Assembly (NCBI GenBank): GCA_009760855.2
Contig: WPIO01000025.1
Span: forward strand, 417,001 to 481,000
DNA: 64,000 nucleotides
Reading direction: 5' to 3'
From: Cristatella mucedo
Lineage: Eukaryota; Bryozoa; Phylactolaemata; Cristatellidae
This document shows, in pieces, positions 44,040-56,068 of the stretch. Below the pieces are notes generated by a model. It saw only the letters and a program-made list of their open reading frames with translations, was not told the DNA's origin and searched no databases. The position numbers and the translations under genes are program-made. Position 1 is the first letter of the stretch; every line of letters begins with the position of its first letter.

Positions 44040-44605
44040 CCTGTTAGAGTTAACGCGCGACCTGTATTGCCCGCTGCTGAGTACGGTTGCGTACGAGTGT
44101 CTAAAACCGAAATTGGTATTCCTACGGAGTATTTTAAAGCTCTCGCCCCGTCCGAGCTCCCGCCTCACGAGCTCTCGTCTCAGGGGCTCTCCTTCAAACC
44201 TAGGCACGCCATAGTGCTGTTGAGCAATCTAAACCCTTGGCAGGGGTTCTGCAAGGGCACAAGGCTCATAGTCCGCAATGTGCATCACGGTCGTGTTACG
44301 GAAGTTTCACTAATTGGCTCAGATTTTATGGCAGCGCTGTCCTTATTCCGCGCATCGCTCTCGCCTCTAAGAACGGCGACTTCCCGTTCGAGTGGCAAAA
44401 TCTTCAGTATTCTTTATGCATATCTTTCTCCATGACATTCAATAAATTACAAGCTCAGACTCTCTCAAACGAGTTAAAGTCATTCTCGGGGAGAATGTTC
44501 TTCACTCGCGAGAAACTCTACGTGGCCGCTTCCTGGATCAGTCATCCGGATAACATTATCTTCGGGCTCAAACGCTATCCGCATTCTACGACGACGCAAA
44601 CGTAG
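44040..44605 (+). mobile_element. Helitron relic: C-terminal part of the Pif1-like helicase
   Basis: Two overlapping plus-strand frames together follow a Helitron helicase end: GIPTEYFKALAPSELPPHEL, then NLNPWQGFCKGTRLIVRNV, then in the other frame VLIPRIALASKNGDFPFEW, SFSMTFNKLQAQTL (motif VI, normally FAMTINKAQGQTL) and REKLYVAAS. One frame change lies between the two parts. No Rep domain or Helitron end is visible. A rolling-circle DNA transposon, long dead. Confidence 0.8.
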
Positions 44606-44678
44606 TGTACAGAGAGGCAATAGACGTGTAAACTTATGCACGTCATTGTATTTCTACTATGATTCAGCAAAGCGAGTT

Positions 44679-44824
<146 letters not shown>

Positions 44825-45051
44825 ATTCATTGAACCACAAGCGTGTGAATAAAAGTCATCGACGGGTGCATCTTCAAGGAATAGCACGGAGTTCGGCTAA
44901 TTACGAAAACATTAATGACAGCTCTACGAGGTCTGCCTATTGGCTTAACGTAAGCCACTTGTGAGGCATTCGCACTTAATTACCGCAGCAGCAGACACGA
45001 ACTACATCAGTAATTTCTCTGAGAGGATGCTATTGTCACTCAGGGAAAGCA

Positions 45052-45170
45052 ATTGTAAGGCGAGTCGTGGGTTCAGATCCAGTGGTGGGCTATCCTTTTC
45101 TGCCGCTGCAAGCGGTGGTAAGGCACTTCTGTCGCTATACGAAAAGAAGCAGCTAAATCAGCTAGTACTC
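45052..45170 (+). mobile_element. SINE-1 copy, head truncated
   Basis: Begins near the B box (GGGTTCAGATCC) and continues through GGGCTATCC, GGCACTTCTGTCGC and the end GCTAAATCAGCTAGT. Confidence 0.7.
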
Positions 45171-45417
45171 ATAATCTGTATACACTACATTAGGCAGAAA
45201 TTATTTAGCCGCATTATTTGATGGCATAATTATTTGATGACATGCCAGGAGTAAAAAAAAAATTGAAAAATGGTTCTCGTTAAGATCGATTGACTTAATT
45301 CAAGCACCATTTATCTAAAAGCAGCTAACAAGTAGCGCCTATCAAACCTGCTTGTTGTAACCAATATTAAACTGTCCCCTGCAAGATTCGGACCTGCGAC
45401 CTGTGTCGATAAGAGCA

Positions 45418-46010
45418 GTGATAATAATAAGAATAATGCATCTGCAAAATATCCTGTGAAAAAGTAATCTTTATATTGACACTTCACATATGCTTTAGAT
45501 GAAGCATGATCAGATGGTTACTGGTAATATGCACAATGTCAGCAAGCGTCATATGGTACGAAGTAACGTGCATATTATAAGAATGTGAATATGCTTAGTA
45601 GTAACATGCACGGTGTCAGCACGCATGAGCTCACAAACGACAAATCATAAGGAAATGCAAAAGGCTGTGATAAGTAGGTGCGTTTTAGCTTCTTTTTAAA
45701 TGTCGGCGATTCTGGGGATTTCGTGACACCAGTCGGGAGGAAGTTCGAGGCTTTGGGAGCATGCGAACCAAAGGGGTGGTCTCCTTAGGATTTTAGGTTC
45801 ATACCCGGCAAGGGTTAATGATTTAAGTCGGAAAAACTAGTGGTGCGATACCTAGGCAGGTGGCGAAGTAGTTCTAATAGTTAGACAGGAACAAGAGAAT
45901 GGAAGGACCTAACAGTGAGTGATACAACCTTGAAGTCGATACGCAGCTTGATTGGGAGCCAATTGACGAGAAGTGGTGGGTGTGGCAGCTGCAACGCTTA
46001 CGAAAGACAA
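45418..46010 (-). mobile_element. LINE-A copy 3, 3' part
   Basis: Minus-strand LINE-A with an A/T tail at 45418-45440. It breaks off at 46010 where copy 4 is inserted and resumes at 47370. Confidence 0.8.
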
Positions 46011-47369
46011 TAATAATAATAGTTATGATAATAATAATACACTTTATAAAGCACCCTCAGAGAACTCAATCTTTTTCTAGGCACTTTAAATTTGCTGCAA
46101 AGGAAACACGATCGAATGGTGAGTGGTATCATGCTTGATAAACGACATGAATAACATGGTTAGGTGTGACATGCACAGGGTTATCAAGCAAATGTGGTTA
46201 GTGGCAGCATGCACAGTGTCAGCACGCACAAGTACACAAAGGACGAATCAGAGGGACCCACTAAATGCTGTCATAAATAGGTGCGTTTTTAATTTCTTTT
46301 CAAATATCGACAATTCTGGAAATTTCGTGACACCATTCGGGAGTGAGTTCCAGGCTTTGGGAGTATACGAACTAAATGCACGGTTTCCAAAGAATTTGAG
46401 GCTTGTACGAGGTAAAGGTTCACAGTCAGTTTCCGAAAAGCGGGTGGTACGATGCTTGGCCTGGTGGGGGAGTAGACCTGATAGCTGGCTTGGAGCCAAA
46501 GAATGAAGGGACGTAAAAGTGAGCGACAAAAGCTTCAAGTCGATCCGTTGCTTGACTGGAAGCCAATGCAGGTCGGCGAGAAGTGGTGTGATGTGGCAAC
46601 TGCGACGCTCACGACAGACAAGCCTAGCTGCAGAGTTTTGCACCAGCTGAAAGCACCAGATTGCTCATGCCTGTAGGCCAGCAAGCAGTGAGTTACACAA
46701 GTCAAGACATGATGTTATCAATGCGCTTAGACGTGGTATCCTTTTCTATACAAGCCCGTATTTTAGCAAAGTTATGTAGTTGAAAGTAGGCAGACTTGAT
46801 TGTGGAGCTGATGTGGTTGACCAGCGAAAGGTCACTTTGGAACATGACACCTAAATTTCGTGCAAATTAAAACAGCAGCGAATATGCTGGCAGTCAATTT
46901 TGAGCGTCAGTCTTTAAAATTTCTGAATCGCACTTGGTTTGTCCACAACTAGTGAGTTAATTTTATCCTTATTTGAATTAAGAAAATTTGCTGCCATCTG
47001 TGTGCAGATGTCGTCAATACATGCAGCAAGTGAGTTGAGAGAATTCGAGGTGCTCGAAGGCTTGGGAGGATTAAAGCAAAGGTACAACTGAGCATCATTA
47101 GCATAGAAGTGAAAGCTTAGATTGAGCTTGGCAATCACATCGGCAAGAGGGAGAGTATTAACCGTGAAAAGAACAGGATATAGCACGGAGCTCTGAGGTA
47201 CCCCATACTTTAGAGGTACCTCGAATGATCTTTGTCCATTCACATATATACTCTGGAGTCTCCCGCTGACAAAGGACCTGAACTATTGCACAGCAGTGCC
47301 AGTGATGCCCAGCCGAGATGAGAGGCGTTCAAGACTTGGTGAACGATTCAGGCGTTCGGGTGCAAATCG
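46011..47369 (-). mobile_element. LINE-A copy 4, inserted into copy 3
   Basis: Minus-strand element with the RT active site FHFYANDAQLYLCF (Asp to Asn in YADD), VPLKYGVPQSSVLYPVLF and the C-terminal domain (SLAPSQLSGLLPHQ), ending in the standard tail and (ATT)n next to 46011. AGACAA occurs on both sides (46005-46010 and 47370-47375), fitting a target-site duplication. 5'-truncated and decayed. Confidence 0.85.
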
Positions 47370-47590
47370 AGACAAGCCTAGCTGCAAAGTTTCGCACTAA
47401 CTGCAAGCGCTCTCACAAGCGATTTCTCAAGACGGTAGACCAGTGAGCAGTGAGTTACAAAAGTCGAGTCGGGATGCCACAAATGCATAGACCCATTTGG
47501 ATCTAGTTACACTGTTTAAGCAGGACCAAATTTTCGCAATTTACGTATCTGAGAGTCAGCCGACTTGACTGCGGAGCTCGACTGTAGTCA
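47370..47590 (-). mobile_element. LINE-A copy 3, 5' part beyond the nested insertion
   Basis: Continues copy 3 exactly where it stopped at 46010 (GACAAGCCTAGCTGCAAAG on the plus strand). Confidence 0.8.
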
Positions 47591-48081
47591 ACCACCATTC
47601 TTCATATCTTTGTCAGTGATGAAGCCACAGCACTGGGATTTTATTGGCTCAAGTTTGAGAAGTTAAGAGGGGAATAAGTTAGAAAAAACACAGTATAGTT
47701 TATCAATATGATCAGGGAAACAGAAATAGCATACCTTAACTGCAACTAGGTGTACGATCTCCTAAGAGATATATGTCAGAGAATTGAATGAGGAATGTAT
47801 AGCTGTGATATTAGGATAATATAATGGATAATGTGGTAACAAGTAACTGGATGGTAAATACACAAAATCATGAGATCCACGAGTAATCTAATTTGATTCG
47901 ACGAAAGACGAAGCTAAAAAGAGAAACAACATGGACTGATAGTTCTTTTTATTCCATTGCTGTAAAAGCGGCTTTGTGAAATCCATGCAGGCCATTAGAT
48001 AGCGCCTTAACGTGTAAGCGCATAGGACAATTTAAACAAGACGCCACTAGATCCAACCAGAGTGAATGTGGATGCCGTTCA
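47591..48081. other. 3' flank of the PAN-fibrinogen gene
   Basis: AT-rich; holds the 3' UTR at its right side. Nothing else was recognised. Confidence 0.4.
47948..47953 (-). terminator. Candidate polyadenylation signal of the PAN-fibrinogen gene
   Basis: AATAAA on the minus strand about 130 nt after the stop codon. Position is right for a short 3' UTR; no other support. Confidence 0.4.
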
Positions 48082-51005
48082 TTAAGCGAGTATTCTCATT
48101 ATTGTAGTCTTCATTGTGGTGTCTGATCCCTTGAAAGTATCCCAAGCTATGCCTCCGTAGATTGCAGATGTCGAAACGTAGTAAATGCCGTTGAGATTGC
48201 TTGCGAAGCAGGAGTTAAACCACCAGGCGCCGGTGGCTAGTGTTGCGCACGAGGCAAATACTGATTTGTCATTATCCCTGTCCTTCGTGGAGAACATCAT
48301 GCCATTAAGATTCCAATCAGTGTTTCTGGAATAAGTTAGGCTGTCGCCGGCGGTACCTTGGTAGCCGCCTACATTTAAAACGTAATTGGAGCTTTCCGGG
48401 CCAATGCTGAAATATGAGTAATTAGCGTACGCATGATCATTTACAAACGATTCAAGATATATGCTGAGCCTTGTCCCTGATGCAGTGAGCCGTCGAATAC
48501 TGTCCAATCCTGCGATGAAAAAATGTCATAGCAGTAATAAAAGTAATTAAAGAAAAAAAGCAAATTAATATATTCATACGCAAAATATACGAAAGACTCA
48601 TTGAGAGATCCATACCCAGCCAAAAGTTTCCCGATGGGCTACCGAAGCCATTCTTGTAGTCAATCCAGTTTCTGTAAAAGTTTACACTGCCGTCTACCCG
48701 TCGTTGCATGACCAACCAGCTGTCCGACGCGTCAAAGTCGCACCACACTGTGAAGCATCCTTGTCCGTCAGGGTCGATCGTCACAACACCTGACACACTG
48801 ACACCGCTCACGCGAGCGTGTCGGCAACCTATAAAATCCCAGTCAAGTTATCGTAAATGTTTGTGAATTTACATGACTGACGATGTGAATTAGAGTGCTG
48901 ACGCAGTTTGCATTCTTAAAAAATCAATGTAGCCATAATTGCACGGGCATCTTTGGCTGCCTCAGCAAGAACTCACCATAGTAAACTGGAGGGACGCAAA
49001 GGCTCAAAACTGGAGTCTAAAATATAAAAAGCGTGCCCACTTGAAGTAATTGTGACCTTATAAATAAATTCGAAATTCAAGCCGAAGTATGAAATCCGAG
49101 CTGATCAAGATAATTTGGTAGCTGAAAGGATCTCGGCTGGCAGTCCACCCTGAGCTGGTCACAATGTATACCTGGTGGTTAACTGGTGGTGTACCTGCAG
49201 GTATTCCCTTTGTGCTCTTCAAGCTGCGTTTTCACTGCAGACTTTCCTCATAGCTACGGACGTTTACACGACAGATTTAGTCCCGCCCGCGACAGCTTCG
49301 GTGGCCGTCTTAGTCCCGCCCACAGCCATATCTTTAATTTGGGAGGCTGGTATGAAAGAAGGTTTCCCTGGAGGCGCCGAGCCAACGCTGGCAGAATTGC
49401 ACCGCTGCAGTCGTCATTGCAGAGTGATATGAAAAGAATATAAATTAAAGAAAGCTAACAGTTTTTTTTACAAGCTTTTCGGGGGAGGGGACGGTACCGA
49501 GTAATGTGCTGTTCTCATGGGAAACCCTAAGCATATGGCTGGATTAGAAAGCTTTGCTCTTCCAGTAGGTGATGCTGTTGTGCGACCATCAGCACTTGCT
49601 CAAAATGTAGGTGCCAGTTTCGACAGTTGGCCAAATTTTGCTTTATTAAGAAGACTACTTGTACAGCTAGTCATCACTTCCAATCCCTATCTAAGATTAG
49701 GAGCTGTCCACCCCGATGGCATGAAAAAAATTTAACCAGCTCCTTACTTCTGTCTCGGCTAGATTATTGTAATTTCCTTGTGGCTGGAATACCAAAAAAA
49801 GCAACTAGGCTACTGAAGATGGCTAGGAATTTGGCTGCAAAGCTAGTTTGAAAATGCCAGAGGTTTGACCACGCGTCTCCTTTGCTAAATTAGCCAGGAT
49901 GGCTGCCGGTTGACCCACGGATACAGAGCCAAGTTCTTAGGCTGACCCACAAGGCCCGCCACGGCTCGGTTCCTCCGTAATTAGTTGAACTGCTGCACAG
50001 TTTCAGCCTCTTCATGCCCTCAGGTCTTGTATGAACAATACATTAGCTGTTCCATTCCTCCGCTTAAAGACCGTTGGCGACAGAAGGGTTAACTCTGCAG
50101 GTCATAGACAGTGGAACTCGCCTCCACAATTCTGACGCAACGACAACTACTCTCCTGCTGCCGACTACGGCACATCTTTTCCAAGCTGTCCTTAGCAGGT
50201 ACTTCCGTGCTACTCACTACCTCAGCTGCTCACCTGACTCTGCTATGCTACCTATTTTTTCTTTGTTGCGTCAGATGAAGTCTGTTGGCGACCGAATGCA
50301 TACCGAAAGCCGCTTAGGCTGTGAGCGCGTTTTACGAAAGTCTCCTGCATGACACCCACATAGTCTTTGTGGTGCGTAGTCCTTGAGGCTTTGTGGAGTT
50401 GCAGACAGAGATACATACATGCAAACATAAGATTGACAGATTGATAGCTCTTTTATGATTCTGTGGGTGGTGGTGCATAACCAATTTTAGCAGGTTCAGC
50501 GAGTTGTGAGATTAATTCCGCCAACGAAAGACATCCTAGCCTGTAAAATAGTTCTCCTTTCTCTGACCGTCGCGTAAGAATTCTCGGAGAGATGAAAGCT
50601 GTTAAATCGCATGAGATTGAGCGATGCCAGGCCTCTAATACCCTTAGAAGCTTGGTTCCGCAAACCCACTACTCGGCAAGCGTCGCAAAATTCTACCATC
50701 GTCCGGAACAATCTGGTCACCTGACGACGACGAACCACCTTCGCGAGAGAGATCGCCACTATTTTGGAAGAACGGGGAATTTCCAGCAAATGCACGTTTC
50801 TAGCTTGCATTGATTACTTTGCTGCCCTACGAACGAATCTAACGTCCCTACAAGGGACCAATAGGACTTGTTCTCGGCATTTTTCCTCAGGACTCTAAGG
50901 GATGGGTGCGGATAACGCAATTCTGGGGTCATTATTTTTCATGGGCTCGGTATCATTAGCTCTCTCCTAACTTTTAATTTTCGAGAGAGCACCAGAGAAT
51001 ATGGA

Positions 51006-51046
<41 letters not shown>

Positions 51047-51048
51047 GA

Positions 51049-51100
<52 letters not shown>

Positions 51101-51884
51101 AAAGAGAAATAGAGAGAGAGAGAGAGAGAGAGCTGGAAGAGAATACGAACCCCGCACTACACACCTTTTATCAATTGCTTTTCCTTCGTGTAGCATGTGC
51201 TGTCAGTTTGTACCTTGAATCACGACAGCAATGTCATTTTGGACCAGTAGGCACACATACTCAATGTTCAAATCTATTCGAATAAAGTTTATGTCTGGGC
51301 GACATGAAATTAATAAGGCGAGTCACAGAAATCCAATGTCAAAAAGTGCTATTTCAATACGCTTGCCATTGCAGTGCCCGACTTATTTGGCTCTGTGACA
51401 CTTCTTCGACAATTATAGGTAAGAAAGAGAAGGATGAGTTTTATTGCATTACTGGCTATCCTGGAATGCACTCTAGCCTCTGACGACATGTCGATTTCTT
51501 GGTTAGTCCACCATTCTAACTATGCGAGATTAAAACTAGCAGCGCTAAAGGGAGCTCATCACTTGCCTTCAGTACGAAGTTCACGCGAGTTCCATCCGCT
51601 AGAGCCGAATACGGGTTCGTAGCAGAAGATACTATACACCGATTGGTGTTCGCGTCCCATGCAGCAGACGAACAGATGGCCTTCTGCGAGCAAATTACCA
51701 TACACTCGACAATTGACCTTGCTGAAGCTACATCCACATCTGTGTAACCTGAACTCAAATGGTTGCTGCCGATGCTCGATAGGTTGTAGCCGAAATAGCT
51801 TGCTGTATAGCACAATTCCACAGAGAAGAGCAGCCAGACATTTGCGAACGAGCTCACGCAATTCGCGGAGATCCTCGTTGACAT
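48082..51884 (-). CDS. Secreted PAN/Apple plus fibrinogen-related domain protein, 4 exons, 332 aa
   Basis: Exons are 51884-51567, 49015-48976, 48828-48616 and 48509-48082; phases run 0, 1, 1 and close at a TAA (48084-48082). Exon 1 starts at an ATG and encodes a signal peptide (hydrophobic core FANVWLLFSVEL) and a PAN/Apple-like segment with four cysteines spaced C-x3-C-x5-C-x10-C. Exon 2 is a 40-nt micro-exon encoding a linker with CVPPVYYG. Exons 3 and 4 encode a full fibrinogen C-terminal domain of about 212 residues: VVTIDPDGQGCFTVWCDF, WLVMQRRVDGSVNFYRNW, NFWLG-LDSIRRLTASG across the junction, the calcium-site run FSTKDRDNDK, and GAWWFNSC with NLNGIYY. Proteins of this kind are secreted lectin-like recognition molecules in invertebrate immunity or adhesion. 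The ligand cannot be told from sequence. The exon 1 donor is GC rather than GT. Confidence 0.88.
48976..49015 (-). other. 40-nt micro-exon of the PAN-fibrinogen gene
   Basis: On the minus strand an AT/T-rich tract ending TTTAG is followed by 40 bases and then by the strong donor GTGAGT. The 40 bases read TPVLSLCVPPVYY plus one base. That is exactly what is needed to join phase-0 exon 1 to phase-1 exon 3. Without it the first and third exons cannot be joined in frame. The encoded cysteine sits just before the first cysteine of the fibrinogen domain. Confidence 0.75.
49515..50440 (+). mobile_element. LINE-B copy 3 in intron 1 of the PAN-fibrinogen gene
   Basis: Plus-strand pieces of RT thumb (GNPKHMAGLESFALPVGD, NVGASFDSW), then LSRLDYCNFLVAGIPKKATR, then the 3' end with CCGCTTAGGCTGTGAGCG. 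It runs opposite to the host gene. Several frame breaks. Confidence 0.8.
51008..51133 (+). repeat. (GA)n microsatellite (intron 1 of the PAN-fibrinogen gene)
   Basis: About 125 bp of GA with a few interruptions. Confidence 0.95.
51561..51570 (-). other. GC donor splice site, exon 1 of the PAN-fibrinogen gene
   Basis: The exon end reads GAAG and the intron begins GCAAGT, the usual strong context of a GC-AG intron. A GT alternative a few bases upstream (TTC|GTACTG) is also phase 0 but fits the donor consensus poorly and would remove three residues. I chose the GC site. Confidence 0.6.
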
Positions 51885-51889
51885 AGCTC

Positions 51890-52559
51890 AGTAGAGAAAA
51901 CGATGTTCAATTTGATCCAACTGCTGCTGCAACTATCTTCAGTTGAGGGCTGTACGTGGTATGGCGAGTCGGTTATCGATTTCCGTAAAAGCTCATTTCC
52001 ATAAGACACTGCTACCTTTCAATATAGGCCCGCATATTCTAAATCATTCAGGAGCCACGAGCTTTGTCTTCCCACCGATTAGTTGAAATTCATAGCTCTG
52101 AGCTTTTAATATTCAGAATGCCCTTAGATTGCCTTTAGCCGTGAGACTACCTGGCTGATGAACATATTAAATGGAACGCGAGGCTTTCGCCCCGCAAATT
52201 ATTCCGCAGTATCGTCCCTTGCTGCGTTACCTCGACGAAGGGAAGAGTTAGTAGAAACAATTGGATCAATAATAAGGCACGGTAAGCTGCAGTCTGCTAC
52301 GAGCATGCCTTGAAGGGCATGCTCCCTTACATTCTGTCCGCGTTCAGAGTCTCGGAGATTCCTTTCAATTTACACAAAAGCTTAAAAAATGCGTAGTCTT
52401 ATGCACGTGCTTGAACGTGGCTTTAAGAAGTCTGGATCTCAAAATGATCTAGTAAGTTTCAAACCTCCCTCAGAGTATGCACATGGAAGCTTAGAAAAGC
52501 CCGGGTTTCATTTTTCATTTGAAAACTGAAATCTTGTCAGTCAGACCCAAACAGATTAA
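51890..52559. other. Upstream flank of the PAN-fibrinogen gene
   Basis: No TATA box or other motif was recognised. The right part may be decayed 5' sequence of the LINE-B copy that follows. Confidence 0.3.
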
Positions 52560-54200
52560 TAAGAAAGGAGAATAATTTGATTGCCTATTCCGAGAAGGCT
52601 CGCTAATCAGGGCTCGATCGACGAGATTTCAGCCTTGTTAACTCAAAATATTTTACACATTCGAGGATCCATAAAGCTCTATCCGACCAAAGCAATTGTT
52701 GAGTTCAAGCCTTTTACTTTCCGAAAGAGAGTTTCCGAGGTTTCTGCATGCGATATGGCTACCTTTACAAAGTCTAGTGAAAATAGCTCGTCTCCTGAAG
52801 ACCCTATACCATCCGCCCTGCGGTCTTGACTTTTATGTACACGTATTGTAGCAGTAACTTAGATTCCTAATGGTCCTCTGAAAAACAAGGTTTTATCCAA
52901 GTTTTTCAAATCGGCCATCGTTAGACCGACAAGTAAAAGTTCTGGATTAGATTCAGAGGTCCTAGAAAAATATATCCAGTTTCTCTTCTTCCTTGTTGTC
53001 TAAAATTCTTGAAATGATTCTCGCTAAGCAGCTTCTAGCATATATTTAAAATTGTCAGAAGATTTTCAGATTGGATTCAAGCGACGCAACTTCACTAAAG
53101 CAGCTCTCCTCCATGTAACCGATGACATCCCAAGCAGAAAAGATGACAGGAATGTCACGGGCCCTAACACTGCTGGATATATAAGTTGCCGTCGACACTA
53201 TTGATTACGATACCCTATCTGCTGTACTGGTGTTGTAGACATTCGATCCTGGATGTTCGTGTATTTTCTCAAACTTATCGACGATAAAGCGGAACTGCAA
53301 CTCGCAGGACCGCCAAATGAGCGTCTTGACTGGAAGACTTTGGTCGTCTTATAAGTGGTACTGTAGAGCAACTGCCACTGCGACCTTTTAATTTAGGTGT
53401 CGTCTTTCAAAACTGCCAAATTTTAAAAGTTGCATTAAGAAGACTGCCTCCAATGTTAACCTTCACGTCCAATTCCTAACCAAGATTACGGAATGTCTAT
53501 CGAAAGGACTTGTAAATGTTTAACTATCTCGCTGGTTCTATCTCGGCTGGATTATTGCAACTTCATTTTGGCTGTGCTACCGAAAACAGCCACTAGGCCA
53601 CAGCTGCTGGCGATGAATAAGGCTGCAAGGCGAGTCGATATATTCTAGTGGTTCGACCGTGTGTATTCTTTGCTGAAGTAGCTTCGATAGCTTTCGGTTG
53701 ATCAACGAATACAAGGTAAAGTTCTTACACTGACCCACAAGGCCCGTCATGGCTTGGATCCTTCACATCTAGCTGAATGCTGCACCATTTTTAAATTTCT
53801 AGTTCCCCCAGATTCTTCCCTGACAATAAATTAGCCATTTCGTTCCTTCGGTTAAAGACCGCTTGCAACAGAAGCTTTTGATCTGCAGGCCCTAGACTGT
53901 TCAAGTCACTTCCACAAATCTTGCGCAACGGTATTTACCCTCTTGCTGCCGACTATGGCACGTAATTTCCAGTCTTCTTGAACTGGTACTTCCACGCTAC
54001 TCACTGGCACAACGGCCCTTCTGAATTAACTATGCTTGCTTCTTACTTTCTCTTTGTTGCGTGAAATGAAGTTCGATGGCTACCGAATGTGTACCGAAAG
54101 CCGCTTAAGCTTAGAAAGCGCCATGGAAAACTCTTCCGCGTATCACCCATATAGTGTTTGTGAATTTATGGAGTTTTTGACGGAGAGTCATTACTTTACG
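52560..54200 (+). mobile_element. LINE-B copy 4, the longest copy, RT and 3' end
   Basis: Plus strand: FKPFTFRKRVSEV and SSSPEDPIPSALRS before the RT; then broken RT pieces (SSLSKILEMILAKQLL-like, DFQIGFKRRNFTKAALLHVT, VDTIDYDTLS); then SRLDYCNF, and the 3' UTR with CCGCTTAAGCTTAGAAAGCG. Many breaks, so an old copy. Confidence 0.75.
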
Positions 54201-55701
54201 TAGTATTAACACCGTAGCTTCGCGACGCCTGTTGTGGGAAAGGCAGCAGTATCGCAGTGTAGCCCAACTAATTGTGGCCCCACCTGCGGTCAGCATTGAG
54301 GAAGTGCTGTGCAGTGCAATCGTTTCGTAAATTATGTACATAAGTCTACTCAGGTTTCTCTAACAATATAGTACATTACGGAACAATACAATAATACAAG
54401 CATTTCGGAAGAACAGCAGAGGCTGGAAGATTCGCAAAACGTAATTCATAAAGTGGCTCTGTTCGATCATGCTTTGCAATTTCACAGGAAGGATCACCGT
54501 CGACGGATACTGAGACCCCGTTCTTTTGAAATAAACGTGGTTTCAAGATTGACGGAGCAATGCACCGTAGAGAATCGCCCAACGTGACATCGGAGGTTGG
54601 CGAGATCTCAAATCGCAGCCTCAACGAGAGCAGGTGAGAACTCGAATCGCAGTGTCAATTTAGCGTAGGCTGCATATACATCGCAGTTCGCATGGTCTTA
54701 CCTGGAGAGGCTAGAATTGAGCAGGTAGACACGGGTCTCCATAGTAAAAACCTTATTTCTGACATGATTCATGATGGCACATACAGTAAGCATATTATCA
54801 AGTGCTCCCGACGTAGTCACACGAAGTGTTATTGAGAATACAAGAGCAACTCGGTCAGGACTCCAATTACAACTGACTCAACAAGGGGCAGGTACAAAGA
54901 AGAGAAAGAATCCCGTTTCAAAGCACGGAAGAAATGAAGCAAGCCACACACCGCAACATATCTCCTCGCCCAGAACTCCCAGAACTCCCCGGCACTGGGC
55001 TCGGCAGCTCTCCAGACGCCAACCGGCTTCGGTGGCTTCCGACTCAGAACTGAACTCTGAGCACCTCTGGTGCACTTATCGCACCCAAGCTGTGACTTAT
55101 CTCCTCATTAATCGGTAATCCAACATAGCAGATACCATATCAACCATAAACGTAAATGGGCAATAAACTGGCCACAATGTGATCAACGAGGCCATAAACA
55201 GCAACATACCTTGAACCAGCCACACATTGGGCCAACTTGGGATCCACAAAAACACCGTCTGCTCCGCTCCATCACGCAAGCGAAGGAACATCATCATATG
55301 CAAAAGCAGGCTAGCCAGTTTGCAAGACTCAGATTAAAACAGCGAAAGTTCCAATCTTGGAGATCTCCCATCAGCATACGGCAATCACATTCCTGGCTAG
55401 CAGGTTTCTCTGGCCAGAACAAGGCTTACCTAAAGCCGATTGTAATAGAATACTTAAACACGTCTCCTCTTCGCAAGCACCTTTGACTGAAATCAAGCTG
55501 ACTTAACTCAATCAGGTGCAGTAAAGTGTCCGAACAAGTGGCAGAGCCAGGGGAGGCATAGGGGGCATTCCCTTCCCTACAGCGGGACAGTGATCTTGAC
55601 CGCCCCACATTCCTAGGTCACCATCGTCAACGAAACTTTGTCCTAGTTCTACTCGATGAGCGACTGCCGAGCTTGAGTAGAGTGAACACTATGATTTAGT
55701 G
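54201..55701. other. Unassigned DNA
   Basis: No family recognised. A minus-strand frame at 55.1-55.3 kb is rich in hydrophobic residues but has no splice or domain support. Confidence 0.3.
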
Positions 55702-56068
55702 CAGGTGTCAGCAAACTTGTCGGACCACTAGGCCACTTCAGGAGATCAAGAAGGCGCACTAGGCCACAAGCAACCGCACTTAACTCAGCCAGGCCAACGG
55801 AGTGGGCGTGGCGAGATCAGCAAACAAACAGTCGCAAAAGACGTACAGGCGGGCGCGGCAATTAAAGAGGTAGACGTATATCGTTCCTCTTCGGTCAGGC
55901 GCTTCTGTTCCAAGTTCTAAAAATAAATGCGGGCCACAATCTGAGTTGCAAAAGCAGTAATGAACGGGAACGAAACCACGACGAATGAATAAGGCCGGAT
56001 CCATCAATAAATAACTTGGGGGCCGCTAGGCCGGATCTGGCCTAAAGGCCGGAGTTTTTGACGACCTG
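55702..56068. mobile_element. hAT-type non-autonomous element (MITE), 367 bp
   Basis: The left end reads CAGGTGTCAGCAAACTTGTC and the right end, inverted, CAGGTCGTCAAAAACTCC. Inside the ends lie GGGCCGC and CCGGATCTGGCC motifs. This is the pattern of the widespread animal hAT elements that begin CAGGGGTCGGCAAAC. No transposase. The 8-bp target duplication is no longer clear. Confidence 0.65.

Noticed and set aside
55097-55303. Hydrophobic minus-strand frame
   Set aside because: 68 codons, no homologue recognised, no splice support.
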